64,000 nucleotides of DNA from Companilactobacillus paralimentarius DSM 13238 = JCM 10415 (GCF_001434985.1 NZ_AZES01000029.1:47963-111962); one strand, 5' to 3'; positions 40,098 to 49,839 are shown, counted from the stretch's first letter. Translations and numbers: made by a program. Notes: a model not told the origin generated them from the letters alone.

Positions 40098-40886
40098 ATG
40101 AAGATCAAAAATTTTGTAGCATCAGTATTTACCGTAACCACACTCGCATTAATTGGAATCAGTACTCAAACACAAACTGTTAGTGCTGCAACAACAACAG
40201 CTAGTGCTAGTGGCGTTGTTTATGTAACTAACGTTAATGGTGCCGGTATTTACACACAATCACAAAATGGTGTTACTAGGGCTAATTCTATGCTTGGTAA
40301 CAAAACAGCATGGAGAATCGACAAGACTATGAATGTTGATGGAGCTGTTTATTATGAAGTAGGTGCTAACGAATGGATCTCTGCTAATGATACTTCTACA
40401 GAAGCACCAGCTGTTTCTCTAAACAAAGATATGTATATCAATGTTGCTGGTGGTGTTAACCTTTATGATGCCCCTAACGGTAATTTTACAGGTAATGTAG
40501 CTACTGGACATACTATGGTTCATGTTTATGCAAGTAAAACTGATTCAACTGGTACTACATGGTACGATGTTGGCCGTAGTCAATGGATCAATGGAAAATA
40601 TATGTCAACTGACAACGTTAAACAAACTCTAACAATGTCAGCTACAGCTTATGATCCCGTTGTTCTTGGTTCAAATATGGGTTACAGCGGTGTTGCTGCC
40701 AACTTATCAAAATTCCCTCGTGGAACACATTTAAGAATTACTGCTAATGGCAAGACTTACGATCGTGTAGTTAATGATACTGGTCTCTTCGCTTACAGCA
40801 ATCCTAATCAACTTGATATTGCCATGCCTAACTCACAAGCATTACAATTTGGACGTCAAAACGTTACAGTTCAAGTTTTAGGTTAA
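40098..40886 (+). CDS. secreted wall protein with two SLAP-like repeats and a C-terminal 3D domain
   Basis: 262 residues. A signal peptide (cleavage after TVSAA, about 33) is followed by two ~55-residue SLAP-like wall-binding repeats (VYVTNVNGAGIYTQ to NEWIS; MYINVAGGVNLYD to SQWING). The C-terminal 3D domain (about 178-262) has Asp residues in TAYDP, VVNDTG and LDIAM. 3D domains are lytic-transglycosylase-like and occur in YuiC/RpfB-type proteins, so a peptidoglycan-remodelling role is inferred. GGGGGAA precedes the ATG. The repeats resemble the C-terminus of the GH73 protein at 5581, so both likely bind the same wall component. Confidence 0.85.
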   Translation: MKIKNFVASVFTVTTLALIGISTQTQTVSAATTTASASGVVYVTNVNGAGIYTQSQNGVTRANSMLGNKTAWRIDKTMNVDGAVYYEVGANEWISANDTSTEAPAVSLNKDMYINVAGGVNLYDAPNGNFTGNVATGHTMVHVYASKTDSTGTTWYDVGRSQWINGKYMSTDNVKQTLTMSATAYDPVVLGSNMGYSGVAANLSKFPRGTHLRITANGKTYDRVVNDTGLFAYSNPNQLDIAMPNSQALQFGRQNVTVQVLG

Positions 40887-40905
40887 TCAGATAAATTTAA
40901 TTTTG

Positions 40906-40936
40906 AAGTATCTCCCTTTTGGAGGTACTTTTTTTA
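40906..40936. terminator. terminator of the 3D-domain gene
   Basis: AAGTATCTCC/GGAGGTACTT with a 5-nt loop, then T7. Confidence 0.88.
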
Positions 40937-40944
40937 TTTCACAA

Positions 40945-41118
40945 TTAATCTTTATTAAGATATTGCATTCTTTCATCAAACTTAAAAACTTTCCAAACCA
41001 CTAATACTAGTCCTATCACAAAAGCTAAGATGGCATAAGGTAACGAAGCTGTTACGACAATATAAGTGGCAATACCCAAAAGAATACTAAAAAAAGTATT
41101 GATTAGTTTCTTTAACAT
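40945..41118 (-). CDS. 57-aa small membrane protein
   Basis: It encodes MLKKLINTFFSILLGIA and continues with two hydrophobic segments (about 8-26, 29-46) and a charged C-terminus (KFDERMQYLNKD). GGGAGG sits 8 nt before the ATG at 41118. It follows the 47-aa gene by 17 bp, so both form one small operon. Function unknown; similar small phage-shock-like or uncharacterised membrane proteins exist, but I cannot assign one. Confidence 0.68.
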   Translation of the reverse strand: MLKKLINTFFSILLGIATYIVVTASLPYAILAFVIGLVLVVWKVFKFDERMQYLNKD

Positions 41119-41135
41119 AGGTTTATCCTCCCTTT

Positions 41136-41279
41136 TCAGTTGTTCAAAATCCTACTAAAGAGAATGATTATTCCAAAAACAAAGGCAATAATTGAACTAA
41201 TAACACCACCTGTAATCCAGATATAAAAATCTAGTAGGATAAAAGCTAAAGTTAAACTTCCACGATATACTTGATCCAT
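41136..41279 (-). CDS. 47-aa small membrane protein
   Basis: It starts MDQVYRGSLTLAFILL and ends with ILFSRILNN, with two closely spaced hydrophobic segments. AAGGA lies 10 nt before the ATG. A plausible promoter (TTGGAC, 17 nt, TAAAAT) lies just upstream at about 41302-41331. First gene of the two-gene operon with 40945-41118. Function unknown. Confidence 0.62.
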   Translation of the reverse strand: MDQVYRGSLTLAFILLDFYIWITGGVISSIIAFVFGIIILFSRILNN

Positions 41280-41355
41280 TAGTATCAAATCCTTTTTCTG
41301 GTTTAAGAGTATTTTATTATCTTGAAGTTAATTGTCCAAGAAATTAGTCCACACA

Positions 41356-41385
41356 AAAAGCTGAATCCTTATCGATTCAGCTTTT
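41356..41385. terminator. bidirectional hairpin upstream of the small membrane operon
   Basis: AAAAGCTGAATC/GATTCAGCTTTT with a 5-nt loop; T-rich on both sides. It may back up the ncRNA terminator. Confidence 0.7.
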
Positions 41386-41423
41386 CTCATAATCATTTTT
41401 GACAAGTTGTCCATTTAGATAAT

Positions 41424-41782
41424 AAAAAAAGAGCTCTCACTTGTGGAGAGCCCTCTAGTTAGATATAAGTGGTAAGATGATATCTACTGCAGTTTCATCA
41501 ATATTCAATGAATCTTACTACTTTTAAAACATATCTTACTATCTAAATATGTATTTCTTTTGTTCAACTAATGGATCCTAGCGAACCATGTATTGAGCTT
41601 GCGCGACTAACTAATTAGGTCGATCTTATGTTAACTTTTGTCGCTAGTTCCAAGAATGTCCTTAAACTGCACTGACTCTAACTTTCTATTTGCTCTTTAC
41701 TGATCCTATCTTGTAACAGATAAAACTTTCTAAATCAAAAACTTTTAGGGCTGCAGTTACTGACACTTCATCTTTACCACAT
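41424..41782 (-). ncRNA. tandem structured RNA gene, copy 1 (downstream)
   Basis: About 358 nt on the minus strand. The promoter is TTGTAA (41810-41815), 17 nt, TATATT (41787-41792), and a strong terminator ends it (GAGAGC/GAGCTCTC stem at 41431-41455, then T7). The internal stems shared with copy 2 include CTAGCGA/TCGCTAG, a GTTTAA/TTGAAC stem (GTTCAA/TTGAAC in copy 2), and GTAAGAT/ATCTTAC before the terminator. The core segments GATCGACC, TCGCGCAAGCTCAATACATG and GGTTCGCTAG are identical between copies. No ORF is conserved between them. I cannot assign a family. Confidence 0.78.
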
Positions 41783-41800
41783 CTATAATATAACGCATTT

Positions 41801-41815
41801 CGTAAACGGTTACAA
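41801..41815 (-). promoter_or_regulatory. cre over the -35 of ncRNA copy 1
   Basis: TTGTAACCGTTTACG matches WTGNAANCGNWNNCW except the last base, and overlaps the -35 TTGTAA. This is the typical position for CcpA repression. Confidence 0.72.
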
Positions 41816-41865
41816 TAAATAACTCTGATTAATTTATAGACACTCCGTCATCGGATTTTGGACAT

Positions 41866-42236
41866 ACAAAAAGAGCTCTCACTTGTGGAGAGCTCTCTAG
41901 TTAGATATGAGTGGTAAGATGAAATTTACTGCAGTTTCATCAACTTTTATATTGAATCTATTCAAATAAATGAATCTTACTACCTGAAACATATCTTACT
42001 ATAAATATATTTTGTTCAACTGATGGACCCTAGCGAACCATGTATTGAGCTTGCGCGACTACTTAAAAAGGTCGATCTTATGTTAACTATTGTCGCTAGT
42101 TCCAAAAATGCCGTTGAACTGTATTACTCTAATTTTCCTTTGTCTTTGACTAATCCTACCATCTCCTAGAAACGATAAAACTTTCTCATTCAAAATCTTT
42201 TAGGGCTACAGTTCCTGACATTTCATCTTTACCACG
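41866..42236 (-). ncRNA. tandem structured RNA gene, copy 2 (upstream)
   Basis: About 370 nt on the minus strand. The promoter is TTGCAA (42265-42270), 17 nt, TATATT (42242-42247). The terminator is GAGAGCTCTC/GAGCTCTC at 41873-41897 with T5. Its architecture matches copy 1 throughout, with substitutions and indels concentrated in loops. The GTTCAAC/GTTGAAC stem has a C-G pair where copy 1 has U-G, and the GATGAAA/TTTCATC stem before the terminator is perfect here. The -35 is 5 bp after the mvaS stop, with no terminator between them. Confidence 0.78.
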
Positions 42237-42255
42237 TCTTTAATATAGCATCTTT

Positions 42256-42270
42256 AGTAAGCGCTTGCAA
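42256..42270 (-). promoter_or_regulatory. cre over the -35 of ncRNA copy 2
   Basis: TTGCAAGCGCTTACT is a full match to WTGNAANCGNWNNCW and contains the -35 TTGCAA. Confidence 0.8.
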
Positions 42271-42274
42271 TGTT

Positions 42275-43429
42275 TTATTTTAGCTTTTTATAAAGTCGTT
42301 CATTTTCTTTAATTTCACTCAAATAGAACTTACTATTGACCGCTTGTGGATCAACAATTGTACCATTCTGATATTCAATTTGATACATTTTTTCATAATC
42401 TGCAATACTCATTTTTTGACGATTATCAAGCATTTTTAAGATACTATTTTGATCAATAATCGTATCAAAACCAGCTTGAATTTCACCACTGTATAATTCA
42501 CCAACAGCACCAGAACCATAACTGAACAATAATAATTCTTCATTGGACTGAGCAGCGTTAGTCAAATATGATAGCAATCCTAGATAAAGTGAACCAGTGT
42601 AGAGATTCCCTACTTCACGGCTGAATTTGATACTAGCTTGATAGTGTTCTGTTAATTCAGCGTACTTAGTATCTGGAATCTTACCTTCCAAAGTTCTCAA
42701 AGCTTTTGTACCCATCTTTGTATAGGGAATGTGGAACAATAAAGTTGAGAAGTCGTCAATTGTAGCAGAATACTTTTCTTGATATTTTTTCCATAAAGTA
42801 TTGAAGAAATCGACATAGACCTCATTAGAGAATTTACCACGAGCAAAGGCCGTTTTAGAGAACGTTGGTCGCCAGAAATCACCCACATTACGAGTCATAT
42901 AAACTGATTTGCGAGTCAACTTCAAAACACGTGGATTTTGGCTAACGATCATTGCCACTGAACCAGCACCTTGTGTTACTTCACCAGGAGTTTTAATACC
43001 ATAGCGAGCAATATCACTAGCGATTACTAAAGCCTTTTTGTCAGGATTCTGACTAACAAAATCTACAGCCGTTTGTAAACCCGCCGTAGCTCCATAACAA
43101 GCCTGTTTAATTTCAAAAGAACGAATATCCTCTGGCAAATCTAACAGATCCATCAAGAAAGCTGCTGATGATTTAGATTCATCGATACTGCTTTCCGTTC
43201 CCACAATCAATAGACCTAAAGCCTGTTTATCCTCAGCAGTTAAAATACTATCAGCTGAATTGGCAGCCATAGTTACGGCATCTTCATAAGGTTGTGGAAC
43301 AGCTTGTTTGTCTTGTCCAATACCAATTGTAAATTTGTTAGGATCAACATTTCTAGCCCTCGCTAATTCAACAATGTCAATATAATTTTTAGGAACATAA
43401 ACACCAATCTTATCAATACCTATATCCAT
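42275..43429 (-). CDS. mvaS: hydroxymethylglutaryl-CoA synthase
   Basis: 384 residues. The catalytic Cys111 is in EIKQACYGATAG, and the His in the LLFHIPYTKMG segment fits the acid/base residue of the family. It condenses acetoacetyl-CoA and acetyl-CoA to HMG-CoA. It is the last gene of thiolase-mvaA-mvaS and its start overlaps the mvaA stop. Confidence 0.95.
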   Translation of the reverse strand: MDIGIDKIGVYVPKNYIDIVELARARNVDPNKFTIGIGQDKQAVPQPYEDAVTMAANSADSILTAEDKQALGLLIVGTESSIDESKSSAAFLMDLLDLPEDIRSFEIKQACYGATAGLQTAVDFVSQNPDKKALVIASDIARYGIKTPGEVTQGAGSVAMIVSQNPRVLKLTRKSVYMTRNVGDFWRPTFSKTAFARGKFSNEVYVDFFNTLWKKYQEKYSATIDDFSTLLFHIPYTKMGTKALRTLEGKIPDTKYAELTEHYQASIKFSREVGNLYTGSLYLGLLSYLTNAAQSNEELLLFSYGSGAVGELYSGEIQAGFDTIIDQNSILKMLDNRQKMSIADYEKMYQIEYQNGTIVDPQAVNSKFYLSEIKENERLYKKLK

Positions 43430-44670
43430 TATTTACCTCTTAATTTCATTAAAATATTCTTTGCATTTTCAATTGTATAATTTTTTGTTTGATTCATCCG
43501 TTTCGAAACTTCTTCGATTTCAAAACCACTGGCACCGGCTGAGACAGCCAATGACTTACTCTGCAAGCCCATGTGACCGGCTTGAATTCCAGTTGTCACT
43601 AACGCTCTCAAAGCTGACAAATTATTAGCCAAGCCAACTGCCGCCACGACTGACTGTAATTGCTTGCTATTAGTAATTTTCATAATTGCCAAACTAAGTT
43701 GAGCCATCGGCAAAGCACTTATTGCCCCACCAACACTGCCTAATTCGATTGGCATCTTCAGAGTACCCAACAATTGGCCATCTTTGATCCGCCACTCACT
43801 GAAAGGTTGGTATTGACCAGATTCAAAAGCAAAGCTGTGCGCTGCAGCCTCTTGAGCACGAAAGTCATTACCTGTGGCTAAGTAAACTGCATCTATACCG
43901 TTCATAATACCCTTATTGTGAGTCACGGCTCTCTTGACTGACTGTTTAGCAAAATTGGCCAACTTAACAATTCTAAAGGCCACTTCAGAGCCAGACATAG
44001 ATTTGGTCTTGAGTTGCTCAAAATCAATTGCTGCTTCTGCAGTTATGACTTGTCCCTGACCACTGTTAGAAAGAATACTACATAAAATATCACCTGAAAC
44101 CAAACTAGAAATCTTATGAGCCGTTTTTTCTAGAATTGAATTAACCATGTTGGCACCCATCGCGTCAACTGTGTCGATACCAAGTTCGATTTCAAGGAAA
44201 CCATCGTAACGATTAAATCTCAAAGATACGATACCGCCACCACGTTTGATGAGACTAGGATGAGCTTGTTGAGCACATTCAAATATTTCTGAGTTTTTCT
44301 TTTCTAAAGTTTCAATATCTGTCTCTGTCAAATTTTCTAAAACGATTTGACCATAAACTACTCGAGAACTGGGAAAAGTTCTGAAGCCACCACTGTTTTT
44401 GATACGTTTAGCAGCATTGGAGGCTGCGGCAATCACTGAAGGTTCTTCAATAACCATTGGTACGAGATAATCTTGACCGTCAACTACAAAATCCGTAGCA
44501 AAACCATATGGTAAGCTGAAACTACCAATTTGATTCTCACTCAAACTGTTAGCTAGGTCTAAAGAAATAGTTCGACGACTCTGCAACAATTCAGCCTGTT
44601 TGGTTGTTAGATAACCCGTTTGAACCAATAACCTAATTCTTTCTTCATTCGTCATTTCATAGATTTTCAT
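43429..44670 (-). CDS. mvaA: hydroxymethylglutaryl-CoA reductase (class II)
   Basis: 413 residues. MVIEEPSVIAAAS carries the catalytic Glu, ATGNDFRA the Asp region and the class-II HMGR fold follows. It reduces HMG-CoA to mevalonate with NAD(P)H. Overlaps with both neighbours (ATGA with the thiolase and TAATG with mvaS) show one operon. Confidence 0.95.
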   Translation of the reverse strand: MKIYEMTNEERIRLLVQTGYLTTKQAELLQSRRTISLDLANSLSENQIGSFSLPYGFATDFVVDGQDYLVPMVIEEPSVIAAASNAAKRIKNSGGFRTFPSSRVVYGQIVLENLTETDIETLEKKNSEIFECAQQAHPSLIKRGGGIVSLRFNRYDGFLEIELGIDTVDAMGANMVNSILEKTAHKISSLVSGDILCSILSNSGQGQVITAEAAIDFEQLKTKSMSGSEVAFRIVKLANFAKQSVKRAVTHNKGIMNGIDAVYLATGNDFRAQEAAAHSFAFESGQYQPFSEWRIKDGQLLGTLKMPIELGSVGGAISALPMAQLSLAIMKITNSKQLQSVVAAVGLANNLSALRALVTTGIQAGHMGLQSKSLAVSAGASGFEIEEVSKRMNQTKNYTIENAKNILMKLRGK

Positions 44671-45821
44671 AGCAGTTTAATACCCATAGCCATACCCATA
44701 CCGCCACCGATACATAATGAGGCTAAGCCTGTTTGCTTTTTTTCTTGTTGCAAAGAATTTATCAAGGTAGCAATCATACGAGCTCCTGTAGCTCCTAATG
44801 GATGTCCTAAGGCAATTGCACCTCCGTAAATATTCAAACGACTCATTGGTAAATTCAAATCACGACTGACAGCTACTGCTTGTGAAGCAAAAGCTTCATT
44901 AACTTCATATAAGTCAAAATCATCTAAACTAGTCTTGTAACGATCAAAATACTTATTTACAGCATAATATGGAGCGTATCCCATATAATTAGGGTCAATT
45001 CCTACTTCTGTATAACCAGTGATTTCGGCCACTGGAGTCAATCCTAATTCAGCTGCACGACTCTGCTTCATCAAAATAACTGCTGCCGCTCCATCATTTA
45101 TTGGTGAAGAATTTCCTGCTGTAACAGTACCTTGCTTGTCAAATACAGTTCTTAATTGCCCCATTTGTTCCAATGTGGTTGTTGGACGAATTGATTGATC
45201 GGTTATTACCTCTTCACCATCAACTTCAATTGGAATAATTTCTTTAGCTAATTTATTCTTCGCTTGATGAGCCTTTTGATGAGAATTGTAGGCAAACTCA
45301 TCTTGTTGCTCACGACTGATATGAAACTTTTTAGCAACATTTTCGGCCGTTATACCCATCGGCAAATTGTTGAAGGCATCATTTAAACCATCATTAAATA
45401 GTGTGTCGGAAAGCTTAGGACTAACTTCCATTTTTCCAGTTCTGGAAGCATAAAAGGGTGCGTTAGACATACTCTCTACTCCGCCAGCTACAACGATTTC
45501 CGCATTATTCATAGTAATCGCTGCAATACCTTCATAAATGGCTTTCATCCCTGAACCACAAACTTGATTAACTGTCATGGCCGTTGAATCTACTCGACCA
45601 CCAACATTCAAACCAATCTGTCTAGCAGTATTTTGCCCCATTCCGGCTTGATACACATTTCCAAAAATGAATTGATCAATCTTTTTAGGGTCAATCTTAT
45701 TCCTATCCAATAATTTTTGAACTAATTGTGTTCCTAATTGAACTGCCGTTAGATTAGCATATTGACCACGAAACTTACCAATGGCAGTTCTCTTTGCGTC
45801 TATAATTACAATTGGATCCAT
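44667..45821 (-). CDS. acetyl-CoA C-acetyltransferase (thiolase)
   Basis: 384 residues. The acylation Cys is C88 in VNQVCGSG, with GHPLGATGAR (His) and CIGGGMG (second Cys) at the C-terminus. It makes acetoacetyl-CoA, the first step of the mevalonate pathway, and leads the operon with mvaA and mvaS. In enterococci thiolase and reductase are fused as MvaE; here they are separate, as in lactobacilli. Confidence 0.94.
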   Translation of the reverse strand: MDPIVIIDAKRTAIGKFRGQYANLTAVQLGTQLVQKLLDRNKIDPKKIDQFIFGNVYQAGMGQNTARQIGLNVGGRVDSTAMTVNQVCGSGMKAIYEGIAAITMNNAEIVVAGGVESMSNAPFYASRTGKMEVSPKLSDTLFNDGLNDAFNNLPMGITAENVAKKFHISREQQDEFAYNSHQKAHQAKNKLAKEIIPIEVDGEEVITDQSIRPTTTLEQMGQLRTVFDKQGTVTAGNSSPINDGAAAVILMKQSRAAELGLTPVAEITGYTEVGIDPNYMGYAPYYAVNKYFDRYKTSLDDFDLYEVNEAFASQAVAVSRDLNLPMSRLNIYGGAIALGHPLGATGARMIATLINSLQQEKKQTGLASLCIGGGMGMAMGIKLL

Positions 45822-45985
45822 AATTTATTTCCCTTCAAACTTGATAAAATATCGGTTCTTATTGTAGCTATGATTGTATGATTCCAATAGACATTTTTTC
45901 TTCAAATCAGAACTCATATTCTTTACTCTCTTGAATAGAGTTAAAAACTATCCAATCACCGTAATTCTAACCGATAATAACAGAA

Positions 45986-46168
45986 ATACAGTCGGTAGTA
46001 GAAAATATGTGGGTCCTAAGTGGTGAAATTCTACTTAGCTTGCGAAGCAAGGTTGGTAGAAGACCGAGCTTGAAGATCCATGATTTTTCGCGAAGTGAAA
46101 AATTATTAGCTTCAAGTCGTGTCCACCACGTTCCAGTGGCCCACGGATTTTCTACGGACGACGGCATC
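45986..46168. ncRNA. 183-nt conserved structured element, copy B
   Basis: The second copy of the element at 36710-36891, with the same order of stems. Compensatory changes relative to A include TTATACT/AGTATAA to TTCTACT/GGTAGAA, CTTGGAG/CTCCAAG to CTTGAAG/CTTCAAG, and TTTCGCAC/GTGCGGAA to TTTTTCGC/GTGAAAAA. It lies in the 466-bp space between the thiolase start and the gene at 46287. The minus ORF 45967-46173 that overlaps it lacks a proper site. Orientation and role are unknown. Confidence 0.6.
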
Positions 46169-46286
46169 CTCAAGCCATATCAGTTGATATCGGCCACAAC
46201 TTAATTCCAGTAAGAACCAAAATATCCTTAAGCTTACATAATAATTTAATTACACAATAAAAACAATTATTTAGTGGAGAATTCTT

Positions 46287-46571
46287 ATGCGTACTATTGA
46301 TTTAATCTTATTATTAAATGATTTTAAAAAGGACAATCGTATTTTTATTGAAGATAATGGTCAACGCTTAGCTGTTGTTGACATTGAAATAATTGATAAC
46401 ACGGTTGCTTTAAAAACCTCAAAGAACTTGCATGGTCTTAGAAATTGGGAATTCTTAGTACTATTGAATAAAAAAGATTATTATGAATTCCCAATTTTTT
46501 ATCATAATAAAAACAGCCACAAACAACTCTTCGGTTTCAGAGTCGCTAATGACTGTCTATTACTTGGTTAA
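46287..46571 (+). CDS. hypothetical 94-aa protein
   Basis: A soluble, mixed-charge protein without recognisable motifs (opening MRTIDLILLLNDFKKDNRIF, ending LFGFRVANDCLLLG). TGGAGA precedes the ATG. It converges on galU with no spacer, so the stop codons are adjacent. I do not recognise the family. Confidence 0.62.
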   Translation: MRTIDLILLLNDFKKDNRIFIEDNGQRLAVVDIEIIDNTVALKTSKNLHGLRNWEFLVLLNKKDYYEFPIFYHNKNSHKQLFGFRVANDCLLLG

Positions 46572-47489
46572 TTATTTGCTTGATTTCTTGCTAGCAGATT
46601 TATCTTCTGCTTGAAGTTTCTTAGCAAGATCCAAGATGTATGGCTTCAATTCACCCTCAACTTCGGGATGAGTCAAACCATATTCAATATTTGTCTTAAC
46701 ATAGCCAAACTTGTTACCAACATCATATCTTTGACCCTTGAATTCATGAGCAAACACACGTTGTGTCTTATTCATACGATCAATTGCATCAGTCAATTGA
46801 ATTTCGTTACCAGCACCTGGCTTTTGAGTTGCTAGTAAATCAAAGATTTCTGGTGTCAAAAGATAACGTCCAATAATAGCTAAATTACTTGGAGCATCTT
46901 CAGTTTTTGGTTTTTCAACGAATTTCTTAACATTATATAGTCCAGGGGCTGTTTCGCCTTCAGGATCAATAACACCATACTTAGAAACATCTCTTTCTGG
47001 TACTCGCATAACAGCTAGAGTTGAAGCATGTGTCTTTTCGTAGTCGTTAATCAATTGCTTTGTCAAAGGAACTTTATCCTTCATCAAATCGTCACCTAGC
47101 ATGACGACAAATGGTTTGTCACCGATAAATGAACGTGCTTGAGAAACAGCATCTCCCAAACCATTTGGATGTGCTTGACGACTATAGTACAAGTTGACAC
47201 CCAAATTAGTAGTATCTTGAACAACCTTCAACAACTCTGTCTTGTTCTTTGCTTCAAGGTTTTGTTCCAATTCTGGTACAGCATCAAAGTGGTCTTCAAT
47301 AGAACGCTTATTCTTACCAGTAATAATCAAAATGTCTTCGATACCTGAAGCTTTGGCTTCCTCAACGATAAATTGAATTGTTGGCTTATCAACAATTGGT
47401 AACATTTCCTTAGCTAAAGCCTTTGTTGCTGGTAAAAATCTTGTTCCTAATCCTGCTGCTGGTATAATTGCTTTTCTAACTTTCATCAA
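46572..47489 (-). CDS. galU: UTP-glucose-1-phosphate uridylyltransferase
   Basis: 305 residues of the GalU family. The nucleotide-binding motif is [13 protein letters not shown] (11-23), FVEKP and the sugar-binding [12 protein letters not shown] segment follow, and the C-terminal [17 protein letters not shown] is typical. It makes UDP-glucose for the Leloir pathway, glycolipids and polysaccharides. Its start overlaps the YihY stop by 4 bp. Confidence 0.95.
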   Translation of the reverse strand: MMKVRKAIIPAAGLGTRFLPATKALAKEMLPIVDKPTIQFIVEEAKASGIEDILIITGKNKRSIEDHFDAVPELEQNLEAKNKTELLKVVQDTTNLGVNLYYSRQAHPNGLGDAVSQARSFIGDKPFVVMLGDDLMKDKVPLTKQLINDYEKTHASTLAVMRVPERDVSKYGVIDPEGETAPGLYNVKKFVEKPKTEDAPSNLAIIGRYLLTPEIFDLLATQKPGAGNEIQLTDAIDRMNKTQRVFAHEFKGQRYDVGNKFGYVKTNIEYGLTHPEVEGELKPYILDLAKKLQAEDKSASKKSSK

Positions 47490-48445
47490 TTATTCTCCTT
47501 TTCGTGCGATTTCAGATAACTAGTTAACTTACCAGTATTTCTTCTTAAAAATGGACCGCCATATGCTTCGGCAAAACCAACGTTAACGGCATTCCCAAAT
47601 AAAAAGATTGTCACTGACATATTCACCCACAGTAAAAACACAATAATGGCACCAATCGCACCGTAATTGTCCCAAGCCGATCCAAAATATTTTAGATAGT
47701 ATGAAAACAATTGCGATACCCCTAGTAAGCCAATACTAGTAATGATTGAACCAGTTATTACGTAATAAACTTTGAGATGAATATTAGGTAAAAAATAATA
47801 TAAAGCAAAAACGATCATCAATATTATAACAATAGCAAAGGGCCATTTCCAACGCATAAAGACATCTAAAAGTGTTGACTTTATACGTAGCAATGGAACT
47901 AGCCAATTTAAAAATATTTGTCCAAATGTAAACGTTACAATTGCTATCACACCAATCATCAATAACATTAACGTCATCAAAAAGGCCAAAGTACGGCGAA
48001 TAACATAATTTACAAAAGTTTGTTCCGCAAACAGATTATTAATATCTAGTCCGTAGGCTTCATTCATTGTCATTTGAGCAATGTTTAATCCACGTGAAAT
48101 TGCCCATAATGATACGACAATACCAACTGACAAGACACCCTTATTAGAATTAGACAAGACTTTTACTATCGTCGGTAAAAAATAGTGATGTAGATCATCA
48201 GGTAAAATAAATTCAATATAACTAATAACTGTCGGTTTATCCAAATGTAATAATGGGATTAAATTTCCCACAACAATTACTGCCGGAAACAACGACAACA
48301 GAATATAATATGTAATTGCTTTTGAAGCCATGGGAACATTAGAATCACTCATCGCTTGAGCAACATATTTAACAAAACCAACTAACTTCTGTTTTTTAGT
48401 TATCGATTGCCGAAACAGCGGTATTCGTTGCTTTTCTTCTTCCAT
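47486..48445 (-). CDS. YihY/BrkB-family membrane protein
   Basis: 319 residues with six predicted membrane segments. Family features are [20 protein letters not shown] text near residue 45 and [16 protein letters not shown] near the C-terminus. It is often misannotated as ribonuclease BN; the function is unproven. It sits between map and galU, all on the minus strand and likely cotranscribed. Confidence 0.9.
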   Translation of the reverse strand: MEEEKQRIPLFRQSITKKQKLVGFVKYVAQAMSDSNVPMASKAITYYILLSLFPAVIVVGNLIPLLHLDKPTVISYIEFILPDDLHHYFLPTIVKVLSNSNKGVLSVGIVVSLWAISRGLNIAQMTMNEAYGLDINNLFAEQTFVNYVIRRTLAFLMTLMLLMIGVIAIVTFTFGQIFLNWLVPLLRIKSTLLDVFMRWKWPFAIVIILMIVFALYYFLPNIHLKVYYVITGSIITSIGLLGVSQLFSYYLKYFGSAWDNYGAIGAIIVFLLWVNMSVTIFLFGNAVNVGFAEAYGGPFLRRNTGKLTSYLKSHEKENN

Positions 48446-48462
48446 TATTTATCCTCACTATT

Positions 48463-49257
48463 TTAAAGTAAGTATTTAGCATCATATTCAGGATCTTGAG
48501 AAGTCAAGATCTTAGGACCATCTTTAGTAATAGCAATGGTATGTTCATATTGTGCTGAGTCAGTTCCGTCGGCAGAAACAAAGTATTCCCAGCCATCGGC
48601 TTTAACAAATTTGTCTTTAATTTCCCATGTTCCAAGGTTAACCATTGGTTCAATGGTAATTGTCATTCCTTCACGCAAACGTAAACCTTGTCCTGGTTCA
48701 CCGTAGTGAGGAACATTTGGAGCCTCATGCATTGTTGGTTGAATACCATGACCAATCAAGTCACGAACATCTCCCATATGATTTTCATCTTCAACATAAT
48801 GTTGGATAGCGTAACCAATATCACCAAGACGATTGCCAACTACAGCTTGATCAATTCCCAAGTATAGAGCCTTGTGCGTTACGTCCATTAACTTTTGATC
48901 TTCGGCTGATAAATCTCCGACTGCATATGTCCAGCATGAATCACTCTCATATCCATTCAAGTTAACAGTCATATCTACTTTTAGAACGTCACCACTCTTT
49001 AAGATAAGGTTCTTACGAGGAATACCGTGGGCGACTTCATCATTAACACAGACACAAGTTGCATATTTGTAACCTTCGAAGCCCTTTTCTGACGGACGGC
49101 CACCGTGTGAAACGATATAGTCGTTAGCAAAATTTTCAATTTCCATTGAAGAAATTCCTGGTTTAATAATGTCACGTAAACCAATATGTGTATTAGCAAG
49201 CAATTCTCCAGACTTTCTCATTCCTTCGATTTCTCTTGCAGATTTTAATGTAATCAC
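48463..49257 (-). CDS. map: methionine aminopeptidase type I
   Basis: 264 residues. Metal-binding residues of MetAP are visible: Asp in VDMTVNLNGYESDSC, His in GHGIQPTMHEAP, Glu in TIEPMV and the last Glu in QYEHTIAI. It removes N-terminal Met from nascent proteins. It stands upstream of yihY and galU. Confidence 0.95.
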   Translation of the reverse strand: MITLKSAREIEGMRKSGELLANTHIGLRDIIKPGISSMEIENFANDYIVSHGGRPSEKGFEGYKYATCVCVNDEVAHGIPRKNLILKSGDVLKVDMTVNLNGYESDSCWTYAVGDLSAEDQKLMDVTHKALYLGIDQAVVGNRLGDIGYAIQHYVEDENHMGDVRDLIGHGIQPTMHEAPNVPHYGEPGQGLRLREGMTITIEPMVNLGTWEIKDKFVKADGWEYFVSADGTDSAQYEHTIAITKDGPKILTSQDPEYDAKYLL

Positions 49258-49381
49258 TTTATAACATGTCCCTTCAAAAATATGTTAATTTCATTATAAC
49301 ATTAGAGGGTTTCGGAATTAGATAGCCCGTGATATTAATTTTTGCTATAATGTCTAAAGATTAAATAATGAGGCGACAATT

Positions 49382-49837
49382 ATGACAAAAGTAAAAATTG
49401 TTTTTGCTAGCATTACTGGTAATGATGAGGATATTGCTTATGTTCTAACCGAAAAATTCGAGGATTTAGGTTGTGACGTTGATATGAGTGAAGTTTCTCA
49501 AACAGATGTAGCTGACTTTGAAGATTCTGACATCTGTATTATCGCTAGTTACACTTATGATCAAGGTGTCGTGCCAGACGAAGCATTGGACTTCTATGAT
49601 GACATGCAAGACCTTGACTTAAATGGAAAAGTATATGGTGTCTGCGGTTCAGGTGACACTTTCTATGAAGATTTCTGCCGAGCTGTAGAAGAATTTGATA
49701 AGGTCTTTCAACAAACCGGTGCTACTCGTGGAGCCGACGCTGTCAAAGTTGAATTAGGACCAGAACAAGAAGATATCGATAACCTCGACAATTTTGCTGA
49801 ACAAATCTTTAAAAAGGCACAAGAAATGGATCTTTAA
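49382..49837 (+). CDS. flavodoxin
   Basis: 151 residues. The FMN phosphate loop is ASITGNDEDIA (10-20), and the aromatic FMN-stacking regions are SYTYDQGVVPDE and CGSGDTFYEDF. It is an acidic electron carrier. It lies 2 bp before the gtrA-like gene and both are likely cotranscribed. Confidence 0.92.
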   Translation: MTKVKIVFASITGNDEDIAYVLTEKFEDLGCDVDMSEVSQTDVADFEDSDICIIASYTYDQGVVPDEALDFYDDMQDLDLNGKVYGVCGSGDTFYEDFCRAVEEFDKVFQQTGATRGADAVKVELGPEQEDIDNLDNFAEQIFKKAQEMDL

Positions 49838-49839
49838 AC

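Noticed and set aside
41424..42236. tmRNA, 6S RNA or RNase P for the tandem RNAs
   Set aside because: No tag-peptide ORF, tRNA-like end or RNase P signature; two tandem copies with cre-controlled promoters do not fit housekeeping RNAs.
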